From positions 248,001-312,000 of the forward strand of contig NZ_JANTHX010000004.1 of assembly GCF_024752305.1 (NCBI RefSeq): a stretch of 64,000 nucleotides of DNA, written 5' to 3'. Source of the DNA: Protaetiibacter mangrovi. Its GTDB lineage: Bacteria > Actinomycetota > Actinomycetes > Actinomycetales > Microbacteriaceae. Positions 51,714 to 60,244 of this stretch are shown here, piece by piece. A program made the translations under genes and the position numbers. Position 1 is the first letter of the stretch. Each line of letters begins with the position of its first letter. Below the pieces are notes generated by a model. It searched no databases. It saw only the letters and a list, made by a program, of their open reading frames with translations, and was not told where the DNA came from.

Positions 51714-51747
51714 GGTCGAGCAGTGCCGTAGGCGCGACGCCTCGACC
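51714..51747. repeat. Palindrome-like repeat between fusA and tuf
   Basis: GGTCGAGCAGTGCCGTAGGC runs to CGACGCCTCGACC, an imperfect palindrome of the same GGTCGAG...CTCGACC style as the repeats in lhr and at 19984. An AT-rich pocket follows with TAAAGT (51754-51759), a possible -10 for separate tuf expression. Confidence 0.5.
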
Positions 51748-51831
51748 ACCCACTAAAGTAAATCGAAACCCCGCATCCGCATCCGGAAAGCCATCCGGAT
51801 GCCTGCAACCGAGTCCTGAGGAGGACACCAA

Positions 51832-53025
51832 GTGGCTAAGGCCAAGTTCGAGCGGACCAAGCCGCACGTCAACATCGGAACGATCGGTCACGTCGACCAC
51901 GGCAAGACCACGCTCACCGCGGCGATCTCGAAGGTGCTCGCCGACAAGTACCCGTCGTCGGTCAACGTCATCCGTGACTTCGCCTCGATCGACTCGGCTC
52001 CGGAGGAGCGTCAGCGCGGCATCACGATCAACATCTCGCACGTCGAGTACGAGACCCCGAAGCGCCACTACGCGCACGTCGACGCCCCCGGTCACGCCGA
52101 CTACATCAAGAACATGATCACCGGTGCTGCCCAGATGGACGGCGCGATCCTCGTGGTCGCGGCGACCGACGGCCCGATGGCCCAGACCCGCGAGCACGTG
52201 CTGCTCGCCAAGCAGGTCGGCGTGCCCTACCTGCTCGTGGCCCTCAACAAGTCGGACATGGTCGACGACGAGGAGATCCTGGAGCTCGTCGAGCTCGAGG
52301 TGCGCGAGCTGCTCTCCTCGCAGGACTTCGACGGCGACAACGCCCCCGTCGTGCGCGTCTCGGGCCTCAAGGCCCTCGAGGGCGACCCGACGTGGACCCA
52401 GTCGGTGCTCGACCTCATGGAGGCCGTCGACGAGAACATCCCCGACCCGGTGCGTGACAAGGACAAGCCGTTCCTCATGCCCATCGAGGACGTCTTCACC
52501 ATCACCGGTCGCGGCACCGTCGTGACGGGTCGCGCCGAGCGCGGCACCCTCGCGATCAACTCCGAGGTCGAGATCGTCGGCATCCGCCCGACGCAGAAGA
52601 CCACGGTCACCGGTATCGAGATGTTCCACAAGCAGCTCGACGAGGCCTGGGCCGGCGAGAACTGCGGTCTGCTCCTCCGCGGCACCAAGCGCGAGGACGT
52701 CGAGCGCGGTCAGGTCGTCGTCAAGCCGGGTTCGGTCACGCCGCACACCCAGTTCGAGGGCACCGCGTACATCCTCTCCAAGGACGAGGGTGGCCGTCAC
52801 AACCCGTTCTACGCGAACTACCGTCCGCAGTTCTACTTCCGCACCACCGACGTCACCGGCGTCATCACGCTGCCCGAGGGCACCGAGATGGTCATGCCCG
52901 GCGACACCACCGACATGACGGTCGAGCTCATCCAGCCGATCGCCATGGAGGAGGGCCTCGGCTTCGCCATCCGTGAGGGTGGCCGCACCGTGGGCGCCGG
53001 CAAGGTCACCAAGATCATCAAGTAA
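51832..53025 (+). CDS. tuf: Elongation factor Tu
   Basis: 397 residues, GTG start, GAGGAG ribosome site. G domain: [31 protein letters not shown]; domains II and III complete ([35 protein letters not shown]). Delivers aminoacyl-tRNA. Followed by a strong terminator. Confidence 0.99.
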   Translation: MAKAKFERTKPHVNIGTIGHVDHGKTTLTAAISKVLADKYPSSVNVIRDFASIDSAPEERQRGITINISHVEYETPKRHYAHVDAPGHADYIKNMITGAAQMDGAILVVAATDGPMAQTREHVLLAKQVGVPYLLVALNKSDMVDDEEILELVELEVRELLSSQDFDGDNAPVVRVSGLKALEGDPTWTQSVLDLMEAVDENIPDPVRDKDKPFLMPIEDVFTITGRGTVVTGRAERGTLAINSEVEIVGIRPTQKTTVTGIEMFHKQLDEAWAGENCGLLLRGTKREDVERGQVVVKPGSVTPHTQFEGTAYILSKDEGGRHNPFYANYRPQFYFRTTDVTGVITLPEGTEMVMPGDTTDMTVELIQPIAMEEGLGFAIREGGRTVGAGKVTKIIK

Positions 53026-53046
53026 GTCTCCGACTTACCGATCGGG

Positions 53047-53079
53047 AAGGGCCCGGATCCGAGAGGATCCGGGCCCTTT
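53047..53079 (+). terminator. Intrinsic terminator after tuf
   Basis: A perfect 14-bp stem AAGGGCCCGGATCC / GGATCCGGGCCCTT with GAGA loop, then T. It ends the str operon, so the next genes (surface cassette) are a separate unit. Confidence 0.9.
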
Positions 53080-53153
53080 CGTATGCCCGTACCCCGGTAG
53101 ACAGGGGTGTCTACGGTCCTTTCGGGGGCTCTGTACCCTCCCCGCCGGATCCC

Positions 53154-53159
53154 TAGGCT
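53154..53159 (+). promoter_or_regulatory. Possible -10 of the surface adhesin gene
   Basis: TAGGCT, about 90 nt before ATG 53250. Alternative TANNNT boxes lie at 53112 (TACGGT) and 53134 (TACCCT), so the choice is uncertain. Confidence 0.35.
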
Positions 53160-53249
53160 GGGGGAGTCCGCCCGGATCGGCTCTACCCAAGCCTCGCTCT
53201 TACCCGGCGAATCCGTGCGGCATCCCGAACCCGAAACCCGTGGAGACGC

Positions 53250-56200
53250 ATGCCTCGCGCGCGCGCAAACACGCCTGCGAACCCGAACCGCAGGCTGCTT
53301 CGGCGCGCCACCGCACTGGCGGTGGCCGCCGTGGCGGCGAGCGCGCTGCTTACCGTGGGCGGCACCGCCGAGTCGGCGTCGGCGCTCAGCGGGCACGTGC
53401 AGGGAACCGTCTTCCGCGACTACAACCAGAACGGCGTGTACGACTCGACCGTCGGCAGCGACGGGCTCACCGACGCTCCGCTCAAGGGTGTGACGGCCAC
53501 GGTGTACAACACGGCGGGCACCGCGGTCGGCACCGCCGTCACGAACGCGGCGGGCGCGTACGACATCACGGTCAGCCCCGCGCTGCCCGACAGCACGCGG
53601 CTGCGCATCCAGTTCTCGGGGTATCCGGCGACCTTCACCGACTCCTTCGCCGGCACCGGCAACGGCACGAGCGTGCAGTTCACGACCGTGGGGGCGACCG
53701 GGGTGAACTTCGCGCTGCACAAGACCACGGACTACTCGCGCGGCACCACCGGCACGCCGCTCATCACCGCGATCCAGGGCAACGGCTCACCCGCGCTGAA
53801 CTACACGACGACGGGCCTCAATACGGCGGTGCGGAACGTGACGGCGCTCACGGCGATCATGCCGTCCGCCGCCGTGCACACGGCGGCCCCCACGGCAGCC
53901 ACCTCGCTCGCGACCTTCCAGGAGATCGGCGCCACCTGGGGCGTCGCGATGCAATCCCTCGGTCACACGACCGCCGGCGACCGCTACTACATCTACGCCT
54001 CCGCGGTGACCAAACGGCACTCCGACTGGGGACCGCGGGGGATCGACGGCCTCTACCGCATCGAGGTGACCGTCGCGAGCAACGGCACCATCACCCGGAA
54101 CGGGCTCACGTCCTACGACCTCACCGCGACGGGCGTGAACTACGGCGTCGTGAACATCAACGGGACGACGACCACCGCCGCCCAGGGCGCTCGAGATCTG
54201 GCGGACCGGAACACCGGACTCTCCGGCGTGCAGTCGCTCGACACGGGCGCGTACGCGGCTGCCGGCAAGGTGGGCATCGGCGGGATCGCCTATGACGACG
54301 GCTACCTCTACGTCGTCAACCTCAACGACAAGCAGGTCTGGCGCTACAACGTCGCGAACTTCGGCCAGGCTCCAACGCTCGTGAGCAACGCACCCGCGCT
54401 GACCGCCGCCGAGCGCCCGTGGGCGATCACGGTCAACGGCGGCTCCCTCTACCTCGGCGTCACGAACTCGACCAACCTGGCCACGGGCGCCAAGGTCGTG
54501 CAGATCCCGCTGTCCGGTGCCGCGGCCAGCACCGCGCTCACCGTGCCCCTGAACTACACCCGCGGTATCGGCTGGGTCGACGATGATCCGGTCTCCACGA
54601 CCGTGCTCACCCAGGAAGCAGCCCAGTGGCACACCTGGACCGACAACTACAACACGATCTGGAACGACTCGGACTCGGTCGTCACCTACTTCCGTGCCTG
54701 GGCGCAGCCGTTGCTGTCCGGGCTCTCCTTCGACGACGGAGGCAACCTCTCCCTCGGGTTCATCGACCGCTTCAGCTATCAGACCGGCGTCGACGCCCTC
54801 TGGCCGACCAGCTACACCGGGTACCAGAGCGGCACCATCAACGCCCTGCCCATCGGCGACGTGCTCTACGCCGGCCGCAACTCCGCCGGCACCCTGTCGA
54901 TCGAGAACCTCGGCAGCTCGGGCACCAGCACCATCACGACGACGAGCGCCGGCCTCGACACCGTGACCCGCTCGCCGGGCTACGGCGCGGAGGGCGCCGT
55001 CTGGGGACAGCCCGTCCGGCAGAACTACCAGCACGGGGGCCGCGAGTTCTTCGAGGACAGCGTCGCCTACAACGGCGCCGGTCGGATCGTGAACTACGAG
55101 GGTGTCGTGCACGACGAGACCGCCCTCGGCGCCGTGGCGACCCTCGCCGGCAGCACGCAGCTGACGACGACATCGTTCGACCCGGCCGTCACCTACAACG
55201 GCGCCGGGAGCCGCTTCCTGAGCCTCACCGACGGCCACAGCATCGAGGGGTTCAACCAGTACCTGCCCGGAACCGGGTACTTCGGCAAGAACGGCGGCAT
55301 CGGCGGGGTCGCGTACCTGCTGGCCGACGCCCCCGTCGAGATCGGCAACCGGGTCTGGTACGACGCGGATGCGGACGGCATCCAGGACGCCGACGAACCC
55401 GCCATCAACGGCGCCCCCGTGCAGCTGTGGACCGCGGATACGAGCGGCAACCCGGTGACGCAGCTCGCGGCCACCACCACCTCGACCGTCAGCGGCCAGG
55501 CGGGCACCTACTACTTCCGCACCGAGGACGCCTCGAGCGGCGGTACCACCGGGTTCGTGAAGAACGCGGACTACGTGGTGGTGTTCCCGAGCGGCACCGC
55601 GGCGAGCACCGTCAATCTCCAATGGCCGACCGGCACCTCCGCGACCGTCCAGAGCGCCTTCACGGGTCTCACCTGGGCGCAGATGGTCCGCACGACGGCG
55701 ACGGCCGGATCCGACACGCTCATCGACTCCAACCCGAACGTCACGACCGGGCGGGCGCCGGTCACGGTCGGCGGCATGGGGGAGAACGATCACTCGATCG
55801 ACGCCGGCTGGGTGGGCTACAGCACGTTCCGCATCGCGAAGGTCGTGAACGGCACCGGGCCGCCGGGCGCGAGCTACACCTTCACCATCGGGTCGGCGGT
55901 GAACTTCCGCGGCGACGACCGGCTCGCGACCTCGGGGCCCGCGACCGCGCCGTACGTCGACACCGTGAGCTACACGGTGGGCGCCGGGCAGACGGTGACG
56001 ACCACCGAGTCGATCCCCTACGGCTACACGCTCACCGTGACCGAGAACGGGATGCCGGGTGCCGCGATCTCGTTCTCTCCGAACACCGGCGGGGCGGACG
56101 ACGACACGGGCCGGATCGTGATCTCGCCCACCGGCACCGCCGGCGGCCAACTGCTGACGGCGACCAACAGCTACGCCTCGTTCGCGGTGACCAAGACGCT

Positions 56201-56651
56201 CTCGCCCACCGCGACGTTGCCGGCCGGCACGAGCTTCCCGATCGAGTACACGATCGGCGGCGGCGCCGTGCAGACCGCGACGGTCGCGGTGGGCACCCCG
56301 CTCACGATCACGGGCGCCCCCTACGGGTCGACGGTCCGCATCCGCGAACCCCTCACCGGTCCCTTCACCTGGGGCGGGCTCGTGTGGACCAGCGGCACCT
56401 GGACCCAGGGCGCCGCCACGCTGTCGCGGGATGCGGACGGCTGGATCACGCTGACCGCACCGTCGAGCGCGACGCCTCTCGCGCTGACCCTCACCAACCA
56501 CCCGTACACGCCCCCCGCGCTGCCGTTCACCGGCGGTCTGGGCTCCGACCTGTTCACGATCGGGGGCGCGCTCGTGATCCTCGTCGCCGGCGGTCTCGCG
56601 GTGTGGCAGTTCGCGGTGCGTCGCCGGCGTCCCGGAGCCACCCGGGCCTGA
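53250..56651 (+). CDS. Large LPFTG surface protein, likely sortase-pilus tip/adhesin
   Basis: A 1133-residue secreted protein. The signal peptide (NRRLLRRATALAVAAVAASA) is followed by an SdrD/Cna-B-like module at about 50-115 (GTVFRDYNQNGVYD), then a long central domain with propeller-like sequences (IGGIAYDDGYLYVVNLNDKQ). A second SdrD-type module is near 700 (GNRVWYDADADGIQDADEP), with two further beta modules after it. The C-terminus is a sorting signal LPFTGG, hydrophobic helix, RRRR. The sorting motif matches that of the SpaA-type pilin at 60245, so the class C sortase at 61906 probably handles both. It shares a homologous leader (TGGAGACGCATGC) with that pilin locus. Confidence 0.85.
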   Translation: MPRARANTPANPNRRLLRRATALAVAAVAASALLTVGGTAESASALSGHVQGTVFRDYNQNGVYDSTVGSDGLTDAPLKGVTATVYNTAGTAVGTAVTNAAGAYDITVSPALPDSTRLRIQFSGYPATFTDSFAGTGNGTSVQFTTVGATGVNFALHKTTDYSRGTTGTPLITAIQGNGSPALNYTTTGLNTAVRNVTALTAIMPSAAVHTAAPTAATSLATFQEIGATWGVAMQSLGHTTAGDRYYIYASAVTKRHSDWGPRGIDGLYRIEVTVASNGTITRNGLTSYDLTATGVNYGVVNINGTTTTAAQGARDLADRNTGLSGVQSLDTGAYAAAGKVGIGGIAYDDGYLYVVNLNDKQVWRYNVANFGQAPTLVSNAPALTAAERPWAITVNGGSLYLGVTNSTNLATGAKVVQIPLSGAAASTALTVPLNYTRGIGWVDDDPVSTTVLTQEAAQWHTWTDNYNTIWNDSDSVVTYFRAWAQPLLSGLSFDDGGNLSLGFIDRFSYQTGVDALWPTSYTGYQSGTINALPIGDVLYAGRNSAGTLSIENLGSSGTSTITTTSAGLDTVTRSPGYGAEGAVWGQPVRQNYQHGGREFFEDSVAYNGAGRIVNYEGVVHDETALGAVATLAGSTQLTTTSFDPAVTYNGAGSRFLSLTDGHSIEGFNQYLPGTGYFGKNGGIGGVAYLLADAPVEIGNRVWYDADADGIQDADEPAINGAPVQLWTADTSGNPVTQLAATTTSTVSGQAGTYYFRTEDASSGGTTGFVKNADYVVVFPSGTAASTVNLQWPTGTSATVQSAFTGLTWAQMVRTTATAGSDTLIDSNPNVTTGRAPVTVGGMGENDHSIDAGWVGYSTFRIAKVVNGTGPPGASYTFTIGSAVNFRGDDRLATSGPATAPYVDTVSYTVGAGQTVTTTESIPYGYTLTVTENGMPGAAISFSPNTGGADDDTGRIVISPTGTAGGQLLTATNSYASFAVTKTLSPTATLPAGTSFPIEYTIGGGAVQTATVAVGTPLTITGAPYGSTVRIREPLTGPFTWGGLVWTSGTWTQGAATLSRDADGWITLTAPSSATPLALTLTNHPYTPPALPFTGGLGSDLFTIGGALVILVAGGLAVWQFAVRRRRPGATRA

Positions 56652-56669
56652 GCGGGGCGGGTAGCCGCC

Positions 56670-57845
56670 TCAGAACAGCGAGGCGCCGAGGTCCGCGTCG
56701 CCGCTGATCCCCGGGAGGATCGCGAACGCCGCGGTCGCCGTGGGCGTCGAGAAGCGCATGAGCGCGTCGACCTCGTCGAGGCGCAGCTGGGTGCGGGCGA
56801 AGGTCTGCACGTCGTTCTGGTACGAGATGAACACGTGACCGTGGTCGGCCTCGTCGACGCGGTAGCTGTAGCTGCGCCGCAGCATGAGCGGGCTGCCGGT
56901 GAACGACGGATGCGCCGCGCGCGCGTGCGCGTGCGGGGGGATCAGCAGCGTACCGTCGGCCGCCTTGGCGCCGAGGTTCACCTGGTCGTCGCGCGCGCCG
57001 CCCGAGAGCGGGGCCCCGGTCGACTGGACGCGCCCGATCGTCGCGTCGCGGTCGGCGGGAGCCAGCGCGCGGAAGCCGTCGACGTCGAGCCGGAAGCGGC
57101 GCATCACGCAGACGGTGCCCCCGGCGAGTGGACCGTCGGCGATCCAGACGTCGTCCCGGAGCTCCTGCTCGGTGCGCGGCCCGATGATGCCGTCGAGATA
57201 GCCGAACGGGTTGCGGGCGACGCCGTCGACCGGGGCGCCGCGGTATCCGAACTCGGACCAGCGGATGCGGGCGCCCTGCACGTGCTCGAGCAGCCACGAC
57301 GACACCGGTTCGAGCACCGAGGGGTCGGATGCGTTGACGCTCACCAGCAGGTCGCCGCCGCGTCGCGTCGCGGGCAGCTGCGCGTCTCCCGCGAAGTCGG
57401 GCAGGGTCACGAGGTCCGCGAGCTCGGGGTGCGCCGTCGCGGCCAGCGCGGTGGCGCCGAGGCCGACGGTGACGGTGAGGTCGCCCGGGCCGTCGGGGGT
57501 GAGGTCGGCGAGTCCGGCGGGGTGCGATGTCACCTCGGCGACGCGCGCGCCGAGCGAGGCGAGCGAGGCGCGCAGGGCCCCGGTGTCGACGTCGGCGATC
57601 ACGAGCAGGCAGTGCTGCTGGGGGAGCGCGGGGCGATCGATGCCGGCCTGATGCGGGCCGGCGGCGGCGACGGCCGACCCCGTCGCGTCCGCGCCGGTGC
57701 CCGCGCGGCTCGCCGCGAGCACCCCGGCGGTGCCGAGCGCGACGATCCCCGTCGCACCGGCGCCGGACAGCAGTGCCCGCCGGGTGATCCCCGGTGCGGC
57801 AGGCTCGTCCGTCTCCGCGATCTCGTCGTCGGCGCCCCGGGTCAT
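56670..57845 (-). CDS. Tat-exported DyP-type peroxidase
   Basis: A 391-residue heme peroxidase. The N-terminal Tat signal is TRRALLSGAGATGIVALG. The catalytic GxxDG motif is present as FGYLDGI, the proximal-His region as PPHAHARAAHPSF, and the RRSYSYR block near the heme edge. Related to EfeB/DtpA-like secreted DyPs, which oxidise diverse substrates with hydrogen peroxide. Last gene of a three-gene operon: its start overlaps the upstream lipoprotein stop by 4 bp. No EfeU or EfeO gene is nearby. ATG 57845 places the twin-arginine motif about 20 residues in. Confidence 0.9.
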   Translation of the reverse strand: MTRGADDEIAETDEPAAPGITRRALLSGAGATGIVALGTAGVLAASRAGTGADATGSAVAAAGPHQAGIDRPALPQQHCLLVIADVDTGALRASLASLGARVAEVTSHPAGLADLTPDGPGDLTVTVGLGATALAATAHPELADLVTLPDFAGDAQLPATRRGGDLLVSVNASDPSVLEPVSSWLLEHVQGARIRWSEFGYRGAPVDGVARNPFGYLDGIIGPRTEQELRDDVWIADGPLAGGTVCVMRRFRLDVDGFRALAPADRDATIGRVQSTGAPLSGGARDDQVNLGAKAADGTLLIPPHAHARAAHPSFTGSPLMLRRSYSYRVDEADHGHVFISYQNDVQTFARTQLRLDEVDALMRFSTPTATAAFAILPGISGDADLGASLF

Positions 57846-58582
57846 CCGCCCGCTCCCGGGAGTGCGAGCGAGGGAGCTTCGGCGTCGGGGAAGTCGACAC
57901 CCACCCATCCGTCGTCGAGGTGGAACTCGGCGCGCAGCATCAGGCCGTCGGCCGCCACCCAGATCCGCAGCGGGGAGTCCGAGGTGGCGACGTCGCTGGA
58001 ACCGGTCTCGAGCGGGGCGTCGCTGGGGGGCGCCGCGAACACCGTCACCGGGGTGCCGTCGACCTCGTCGTCGCGCAGCCAGAGCGCCCCCGACTGCTGC
58101 AGCAGCAGCGGGTTGTCGGGTCGGTCCTGCCCGAGCGCGCTGATCGCCGCCAGCAGCGCGTGGAAGGCCGACACGGTCGGGTCGAGCTCCTGGATCTGCC
58201 AGCCGGGGTCGTCGGCGGCGGGGATGGGGAGGGCGGGGTAGCCGTCGGCCTCCGGGTCGCGCGGGATCGCCCCGACCGCGGCGTCCGTCCAGAGCAGGGC
58301 CTCCGCGCCGAACGAGCCGGTGACGGAGGCGTACCCGACCGCGGAGTCGTAGTCGACCCAGCCGACTACCCGGGTGTCGACGCCCGAGACCGCGAGCTCG
58401 GTCGAGAACGGGCGGGTCCCGCGGTCGTAGTTGGTGAAGCGCGCGATGGCCAGCAGCTGCGCCTCATCGCTCGACACGGCGCGCGCGGTGGGCGTCGGAT
58501 CGGCCTCCGGCACCGCCGTGCAGCCGACCAGCAGCACGGCGAGCAGGCCGAGGCCGAGCAGGCCGGGAGCGCGCCCCGTCAT
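57842..58582 (-). CDS. Lipoprotein of a DyP-linked operon
   Basis: A 246-residue lipoprotein: signal peptide with lipobox LLVGC. The mature part has no family recognised with certainty. Its alternating strands (TELAVSGVDTRVVGWVDYDSA, ALLWTDAAVGAIP, LRIWVAADGLMLRAEFHLDD) recall LppX/LprG-type lipid-binding folds; that is a guess. It overlaps both neighbours by 4 bp (ATGA), so it is co-translated with the beta-helix lipoprotein and the DyP. A common extracytoplasmic function is implied. Confidence 0.7.
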   Translation of the reverse strand: MTGRAPGLLGLGLLAVLLVGCTAVPEADPTPTARAVSSDEAQLLAIARFTNYDRGTRPFSTELAVSGVDTRVVGWVDYDSAVGYASVTGSFGAEALLWTDAAVGAIPRDPEADGYPALPIPAADDPGWQIQELDPTVSAFHALLAAISALGQDRPDNPLLLQQSGALWLRDDEVDGTPVTVFAAPPSDAPLETGSSDVATSDSPLRIWVAADGLMLRAEFHLDDGWVGVDFPDAEAPSLALPGAGG

Positions 58583-59877
58583 CGCGTTCCCGAGTTGTCG
58601 GCGAGCAGACCGGCATCGGGCACGGTCACGGCGTCGAGGTCCGGCATCCGCACCTCGGCGGGCAGCGGTCCGTCGTCGTCTCCTCGCTCCAGCTGCGGCT
58701 GATCCCGCGGCGGCGGGACCTTGCGGAAGCTCATCCCCGGCGGCACGTCCGGCCCCGCGAGCTGCGAGGTCGTCGCCTGGTCGCCGTCGTCGCCGTCGCA
58801 CGCGGCGGTCAGCTGGGCCGCCAGCTCAGCGGGCGCGGTGGTCGCCGTTCCGCTCCAGCAGTTCCCGGATGCGGGGGTGCGCGCCGCCGAGAGGTTGGCG
58901 ATCGCGACCGGGCCGTCGACGACGTTGCCGGAGAAGCGGTTGCCGGTCGCCGGGATGTCCTCGGTGTTCGTCAGGATGACGTCGGCGCGCGGATTGCCGA
59001 CCAGCAGGTTCCGTTCGACCACGTTGTCCTGCCCGCCCGAGATGCCGATCCCGGTGGCGAAGCCGCCGTCCGCCTGCTTGGGCGAATCGGAGGAGACGTT
59101 GTCGGAGATCACGTTGCCGACGACGGTGTTGCCGCGCTGCGGGGTGAAGGCCTCCTGGTAGCTCGACAGCAGGGTCATGCCCACCCGGTTCCCGGAGAAG
59201 CGGTTGCCGGTGATGACGACGGAGTCGCTCGCGTTGGCGTTCTCGAACCCGACGGCGTTCCGCTCGGCGACGTTGCCGGTCACGAGGATGTCGCACTGCT
59301 CGCACTGGCCCACGTAGAAGCCGCTGTCGGCCGAGCCGGAGGCGTAGGAGTCGCGGATGACGCCGTGCTGCGAGTTGAACGCGTAGATGCCGTAGAGGCC
59401 GTTGTTGTAGGCCGTGACGTGGTCGACGAGGAAGCGCTGCAGCGGGGGGAACTTCTCGGGATCCCAGCCCGTGTAGCCGTCCTCTCCCGGCGTCGCGGGG
59501 CCGTCGCCGTCGTGCAGCCCCGAGACGAGCACCCCGTAGAAGGTGGCCCCGGTGACGGTGAGGTTCTCGATCCGCACGCCGTCGGCGATCGCGACGATGC
59601 CGTAGGGCCGGATGCCGCCCCCGTCGACCACGGTCGCGTTGCGGTCCTCGCCGCGGATCGTCACATCCGCCTTGTCGATCACGAGCTGCTCGTCGTAGCT
59701 GCCCGCGGCGACGAGGATGGTGCCGCCCGGGCTGACGAGCTCGACCGCCGCGGCGAGGGTCGCCGCATCCGCCGGCACGTGCACGAGCTCCTTCGTGGCC
59801 GCCCCGGAGGCGCACCCCGCCAGTCCCGCGGCGACCAGTGCGGCCGCGAGCAGGGCGGCGGGCAGGCGTCGGGACAC
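58579..59877 (-). CDS. Right-handed parallel beta-helix (NosD-like) lipoprotein
   Basis: A 432-residue lipoprotein. The signal peptide has lipobox LAGC. LVHVPADAATLAAAVELVSPGGTILVAAGSY opens a PbH1/NosD-type beta-helix, with turns such as GVRIENLTVTGATFYGVLVSG, VTGNVAERNAVGFENANA, VITGNRFSGNRVGMTLLSS, and CEQCDI holding two Cys. The C-terminal 70 residues are Pro/Asp-rich and end with MPDLDAVTVPDAGL. Beta-helix proteins bind glycans or, as NosD, act in copper-site maturation. First gene of the operon ending in the DyP peroxidase. GTG 59877 follows a TACACT -10 by 6 nt (leaderless). Confidence 0.82.
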   Translation of the reverse strand: MSRRLPAALLAAALVAAGLAGCASGAATKELVHVPADAATLAAAVELVSPGGTILVAAGSYDEQLVIDKADVTIRGEDRNATVVDGGGIRPYGIVAIADGVRIENLTVTGATFYGVLVSGLHDGDGPATPGEDGYTGWDPEKFPPLQRFLVDHVTAYNNGLYGIYAFNSQHGVIRDSYASGSADSGFYVGQCEQCDILVTGNVAERNAVGFENANASDSVVITGNRFSGNRVGMTLLSSYQEAFTPQRGNTVVGNVISDNVSSDSPKQADGGFATGIGISGGQDNVVERNLLVGNPRADVILTNTEDIPATGNRFSGNVVDGPVAIANLSAARTPASGNCWSGTATTAPAELAAQLTAACDGDDGDQATTSQLAGPDVPPGMSFRKVPPPRDQPQLERGDDDGPLPAEVRMPDLDAVTVPDAGLLADNSGTR

Positions 59878-59883
59878 GGGGCC

Positions 59884-59889
59884 AGTGTA
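59884..59889 (-). promoter_or_regulatory. -10 box, leaderless promoter of the beta-helix/DyP operon
   Basis: Minus-strand TACACT, identical to the str -10, 6 nt before GTG 59877. On the opposite strand TAGACT (59980-59985) may start the pilin transcript, so 59878-60064 is a divergent promoter region. Confidence 0.55.
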
Positions 59890-60064
59890 GACAGCGCGAC
59901 CTCGGCAACCGCCGCACGGTCGGGGCCCGCTCGGCATTGCGACCACAACGGGGGGGCGTGCCCGGCGGAAGCGCCGCCATAGACTCGCAGACGTCGTGAG
60001 GGTTTTACCCGACCCGTCGCCGCTTACCCCGGTGCACGACACCCGACCCGAAATCTGGAGACGC

Positions 60065-60199
60065 ATGCGTCGCACCACCGTGGTCGCGCGCGCCTGCGCG
60101 CGACCGTCCACCCCTGCCCGCCGGGCGCGCGTGGACGATCCGCCAACCTGGCCCCTGCTCCGGGGGCCCTTCGTCGTGCCCGCGTCCTCGCTGGTCTGA
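60065..60199 (+). other. Pilin leader: short ORF (44 codons) with two hairpins
   Basis: A TGGAGACGC ribosome-site context identical to that of the 53250 gene precedes ATG 60065. The frame runs 44 codons, is Arg-rich, and stops 45 bp before the pilin. Within it is a perfect 10-bp hairpin (60082-60105, loop GCCT) and a second GC stem near 60150-60172. Either a leader peptide controlling the pilin, or a decayed 5' end of a surface gene. Protein expression is unproven. Confidence 0.35.
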
Positions 60200-60244
60200 C
60201 ATCGCACCACCCGTCCTGTTGAACCCGAACACAGAGAGATGGAC

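Noticed and set aside
60065-60199. Calling the 44-codon frame a firm protein-coding gene
   Set aside because: No homology, skewed composition and internal hairpins; kept only as a leader feature.
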